Under the pieces are notes generated by a model that ran no database searches, was not told the origin of the DNA, and saw only the letters and a program-made list of their open reading frames with translations. The translations under genes were made by a program, and so were the position numbers. A stretch of 6,232 bases of DNA from DASRVA01 sp035687745 (GTDB lineage: Bacteria > Gemmatimonadota > Gemmatimonadetes > JACCXV01 > JAHWKZ01): NCBI GenBank assembly GCA_035687745.1, contig DASRVA010000172.1:1-6232 (forward strand), given 5' to 3'. Shown here piece after piece: positions 5,981 to 6,232 of the stretch; position 1 is the stretch's first letter; each line of letters opens with the position of its first letter.

Positions 5981-5983
5981 TTT
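5956..5983 (+). terminator. Terminator-like hairpin plus T-run just upstream of the tRNA
   Basis: CCGGCGT (5956-5962) and ACGCCGG (5967-5973) form a perfect seven-pair stem with a CCGC loop, followed by CTAC and six Ts (5978-5983). This has the form of an intrinsic terminator on the plus strand, but no plus-strand gene lies upstream for more than 3 kb. It coincides with the spacer and -10 box of the tRNA promoter, so it may instead be an operator-like inverted repeat or a block against read-through. Confidence 0.35.
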
Positions 5984-5998
5984 GGTCCATCCCATCGT

Positions 5999-6075
5999 GG
6001 GCGGCTAGCTCAGCTGGTTAGAGTGCCTGCTTGACATGCAGGAGGTCAGAGGTTCGAGTCCTCTGCCGCCCACCA
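5999..6075 (+). tRNA. tRNA-Val, anticodon GAC, CCA encoded
   Basis: A full cloverleaf of 77 nt. Acceptor GGGCGGC (5999-6005) pairs with GCCGCCC (6065-6071). The D stem is GCTC/GAGT with a G-U closing pair. The anticodon stem CCTGC/GCAGG encloses loop TTGACAT with anticodon GAC at 6033-6035. The variable loop is AGGTC, and the T stem AGAGG/CCTCT has loop TTCGAGT. Discriminator A is at 6072 and the CCA end (6073-6075) is in the DNA. GAC reads valine codons GUC and GUU, and GUC is abundant in these genes. Confidence 0.97.
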
Positions 6076-6136
6076 TCAAATCAGACAACGACTTACGCGG
6101 ACAGCCAAGGAACGGCTAAATGGGCCGGATATAGCT

Positions 6137-6158
6137 GCCGGTCCGTGGCCGGTCCGCC
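6137..6158. repeat. Tandem 11-bp repeat, two copies
   Basis: GCCGGTCCG occurs at 6137-6145 and 6148-6156, an exact 9-bp match with an 11-bp period. This is about one helical turn, so both copies face the same side of the DNA, a spacing typical of cooperative protein binding. The second copy runs into a nine-pair hairpin (6153-6177, TCCGCCGCG with CGCGGTGGA, one G-T) that has no T-run. Confidence 0.55.
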
Positions 6159-6192
6159 GCGCTGGCTCCGCGGTGGATGGTCCTCCTGGCGG

Positions 6193-6210
6193 CTTTCGGT
6201 TAACTTTCGG
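6193..6210. repeat. Second pair of 11-bp-spaced direct repeats flanking GTTAAC
   Basis: CTTTCGG occurs at 6193-6199 and 6204-6210, again with an 11-bp period, and the palindrome GTTAAC (6199-6204) sits between them. CGGTTA (6197-6202) is also inverted as TAACCG at 6219-6224. These look like protein-binding sites, but the protein is unknown. Confidence 0.5.
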
Positions 6211-6232
6211 GGGTGGTCTAACCGGAACTCTT

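Larger units (their letters stand above)
5774..5998. other. Divergent intergenic region between thiolase and tRNA-Val
   Basis: A 225-bp gap between genes transcribed away from each other. It contains the candidate thiolase promoter and palindrome, the tRNA promoter and the terminator-like inverted repeat. Open frames across it on both strands have no recognisable protein content and are explained by high GC. Confidence 0.6.
6076..6232. other. Region after tRNA-Val without a recognisable gene
   Basis: The first 50 bases after the tRNA are about 52% GC, clearly below the surrounding genes, and the rest returns to high GC. One plus frame and two minus frames are open across most or all of the stretch, but none has a convincing start or a sequence I recognise. 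I see no T-rich terminator for the tRNA, and no copy of the tRNA 3' end that would prove an attachment site. Confidence 0.5.

Noticed and set aside
6076..6232. Partial protein gene after the tRNA in any of three open frames
   Set aside because: The frames are open mainly because of base composition. None shows a recognisable motif, ribosome binding site or consistent codon-position bias in this short stretch.

Overview
This is a GC-rich (roughly 70% by eye) bacterial chromosomal window with tightly packed genes, a strong G/C preference at third codon positions and several ATGA stop/start overlaps. The sequence does not fix the lineage. The GC content, a probable leaderless GTG start and the type of MFS and thiolase proteins fit an environmental actinobacterium or another high-GC soil or aquatic phylum. 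No transposase, integrase, phage gene, rRNA or CRISPR array is visible.

Layout: (1) 3-1363, plus strand: the 3' part of rlmN (radical-SAM RNA C2-adenosine methyltransferase, cut by the window edge), overlapping by 4 nt a class I glutamine amidotransferase of unknown substrate. (2) 1465-2721, plus: a 12-helix MFS transporter with a GTG start, possibly leaderless. It ends 11 bp from the convergent gene that follows. (3) 4486-2733, minus: a LeuT-type sodium:amino-acid symporter, overlapping by 4 nt a 45-residue single-span membrane protein that looks like an NSS accessory (MetS-like) subunit. This pair has its own well-formed promoter (TTGACA, 17 bp, AAGAAT) and a structured leader of about 60 nt that may hide the ribosome binding site. 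(4) 5773-4658, minus: a FadI/HADHB-like thiolase lacking a loop usual in that family. (5) 5999-6075, plus: tRNA-Val(GAC) with encoded CCA, divergent from the thiolase, with its own promoter. (6) 6076-6232: no recognisable gene, lower GC at first, then short direct repeats at 11-bp spacing.

The most distinctive part is the LeuT-like transporter with its coupled micro-subunit. All sodium-site and gate residues known from Aquifex LeuT can be matched, but two side-chain pocket residues are both changed to methionine. Together with the small subunit and leader structure, this suggests a regulated two-component hydrophobic amino-acid importer. Functional links between it, the thiolase and the rlmN-side genes are not evident beyond proximity.
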